13,077 bases of DNA, taken from the NCBI GenBank assembly GCA_036558265.1, contig DATBFY010000756.1, positions 1 to 13,077 of the forward strand. The letters run 5' to 3'. The notes beneath the pieces are model-generated. The model worked only from the letters and a program-made list of their open reading frames with translations, was not told the origin of the DNA and searched no databases. Shown here in pieces: positions 12,689 through 13,077 of the stretch. A program made the translations under genes and the position numbers. The stretch comes from RYN-433 sp036558265 (GTDB lineage Bacteria > Planctomycetota > Phycisphaerae > Tepidisphaerales > Tepidisphaeraceae). Within the stretch, counting starts at the first letter, position 1. Every line of letters starts with the position of its first letter.

Positions 12689-13077
12689 TTACCCCTGCGG
12701 CGCGCTCCAGCTAAACTGCCTGGGCGTATCGGGAAACGGGTTGGGTGCGAAATCCCGCCCGCTCTTTTTCCCGTTGAACGTCTGATCCGCGAAGTCCAGC
12801 AGCGCCTGCCAGTCCAGCAGCGTGTGCTCGTGCTTGCCCTCGCGGTAGCAGATGGCAATGCGGTCGGGCACGCCCAGGAACTTGTAGACCTCCTTCGCGC
12901 CCAGGTAGGTCTGCCGCGAGCCCTCGGGATTGGCCCACAGGTCGCCCAGCGCCTCGGTCTCCAGCAGCGCCCTTGGCGCGCACAGGGCCTTGAGCTCGTG
13001 GTGGTCGAACGGCAACTGGTCGATGTGCCCGATGAAGGAGGTGAACCGCGGCCCGAACCAGAAGGGGAAGCTGCGGG
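12689..13077 (-). CDS. Glucuronoyl esterase-like (CE15-type) alpha/beta hydrolase, C-terminal part only
   Basis: The frame is open through the right edge, so the N-terminal part, including the nucleophile elbow Ser, lies outside; 128 residues are visible. Read from the edge: FPFWFGPRF (3-11), then DQLPFDHHELKALCAPRALL, then DLWANPEG (45-52), an E-V-Y-K-F-L-G segment, and GKHEHTLLDWQALLDFAD (80-97). The run P-F-D-x-H-E-L-x-A-L-x-A-P-R, the DLWA(N/D)P(E)G motif and a late His before DW are what I recall of bacterial CE15 glucuronoyl esterases, which cut the ester between glucuronoxylan and lignin and are usually exported. The catalytic His should be H82 or H84. A related acetylxylan esterase or unassigned alpha/beta hydrolase remains possible. 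The TTG at 13015 and its Leu are internal. The stop TAA is at 12691-12689, 12 bp before the next gene. Confidence 0.72.
   Translation of the reverse strand, partial: RSFPFWFGPRFTSFIGHIDQLPFDHHELKALCAPRALLETEALGDLWANPEGSRQTYLGAKEVYKFLGVPDRIAICYREGKHEHTLLDWQALLDFADQTFNGKKSGRDFAPNPFPDTPRQFSWSAPQG

Noticed and set aside
13013..13015. TTG at 13015 as the start of a short 108-residue esterase gene
   Set aside because: The frame continues to the window edge with conserved esterase residues (FPFWFGPRF), so this codon is an internal Leu.

Overview
The window is GC-rich bacterial DNA (by eye roughly two thirds G+C) with tightly packed genes on both strands. The gene content suggests a member of the Planctomycetes/PVC group: a giant FHA protein with a low-complexity linker, a CE15-like esterase, a small single-TM protein with a C-terminal helix-turn-helix, and a CNNM/CBS transporter. 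This placement is an inference; no rRNA or other phylogenetic marker is present. No tRNA, rRNA, CRISPR array, insertion sequence or phage gene was seen.

Layout. (1) 1-1193, plus strand: the 3' three quarters of purH, cut by the left edge. (2) 1194-1534: a 341-base intergenic region with a perfect 13-bp hairpin, a second small hairpin followed by six T's, and a candidate extended -10 promoter. (3) 1535-9580, plus strand: one uninterrupted gene for a 2681-residue protein. It has two FHA domains, about 1740 residues of acidic Pro/Ala/Glu/Asp-rich linker, a transmembrane helix, about 610 residues of mostly coiled-coil periplasmic region whose first part looks like a Wzz/GumC-type polysaccharide co-polymerase, a second transmembrane helix and a short basic tail. 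(4) 9608-11050, minus strand: a CNNM/CBS/CorC-HlyC family transporter, converging on the giant gene with a 27-bp gap. (5) 11100-11456, minus: a 118-residue membrane protein resembling DUF5658. (6) 11599-12174, minus: a 191-residue single-TM protein with a coiled coil and a C-terminal HTH-like motif. (7) 12227-12676, minus: an unrecognised 149-residue protein of visibly lower GC. (8) 12689-13077, minus: the C-terminal part of a CE15-like esterase, cut by the right edge.

How they may work together. The minus-strand genes from the right edge to 11599 are close enough (12 and 52 bp gaps) to be one transcript. The 118-residue gene and the CorC-like gene follow, the latter with its own candidate promoter. 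The functions do not form an obvious pathway. The item of real interest is the giant protein. If the reading is right, it joins phosphothreonine-reading FHA domains to a Wzz-like envelope module, suggesting control of an envelope or polysaccharide process by Ser/Thr phosphorylation. That function is an inference from architecture only.
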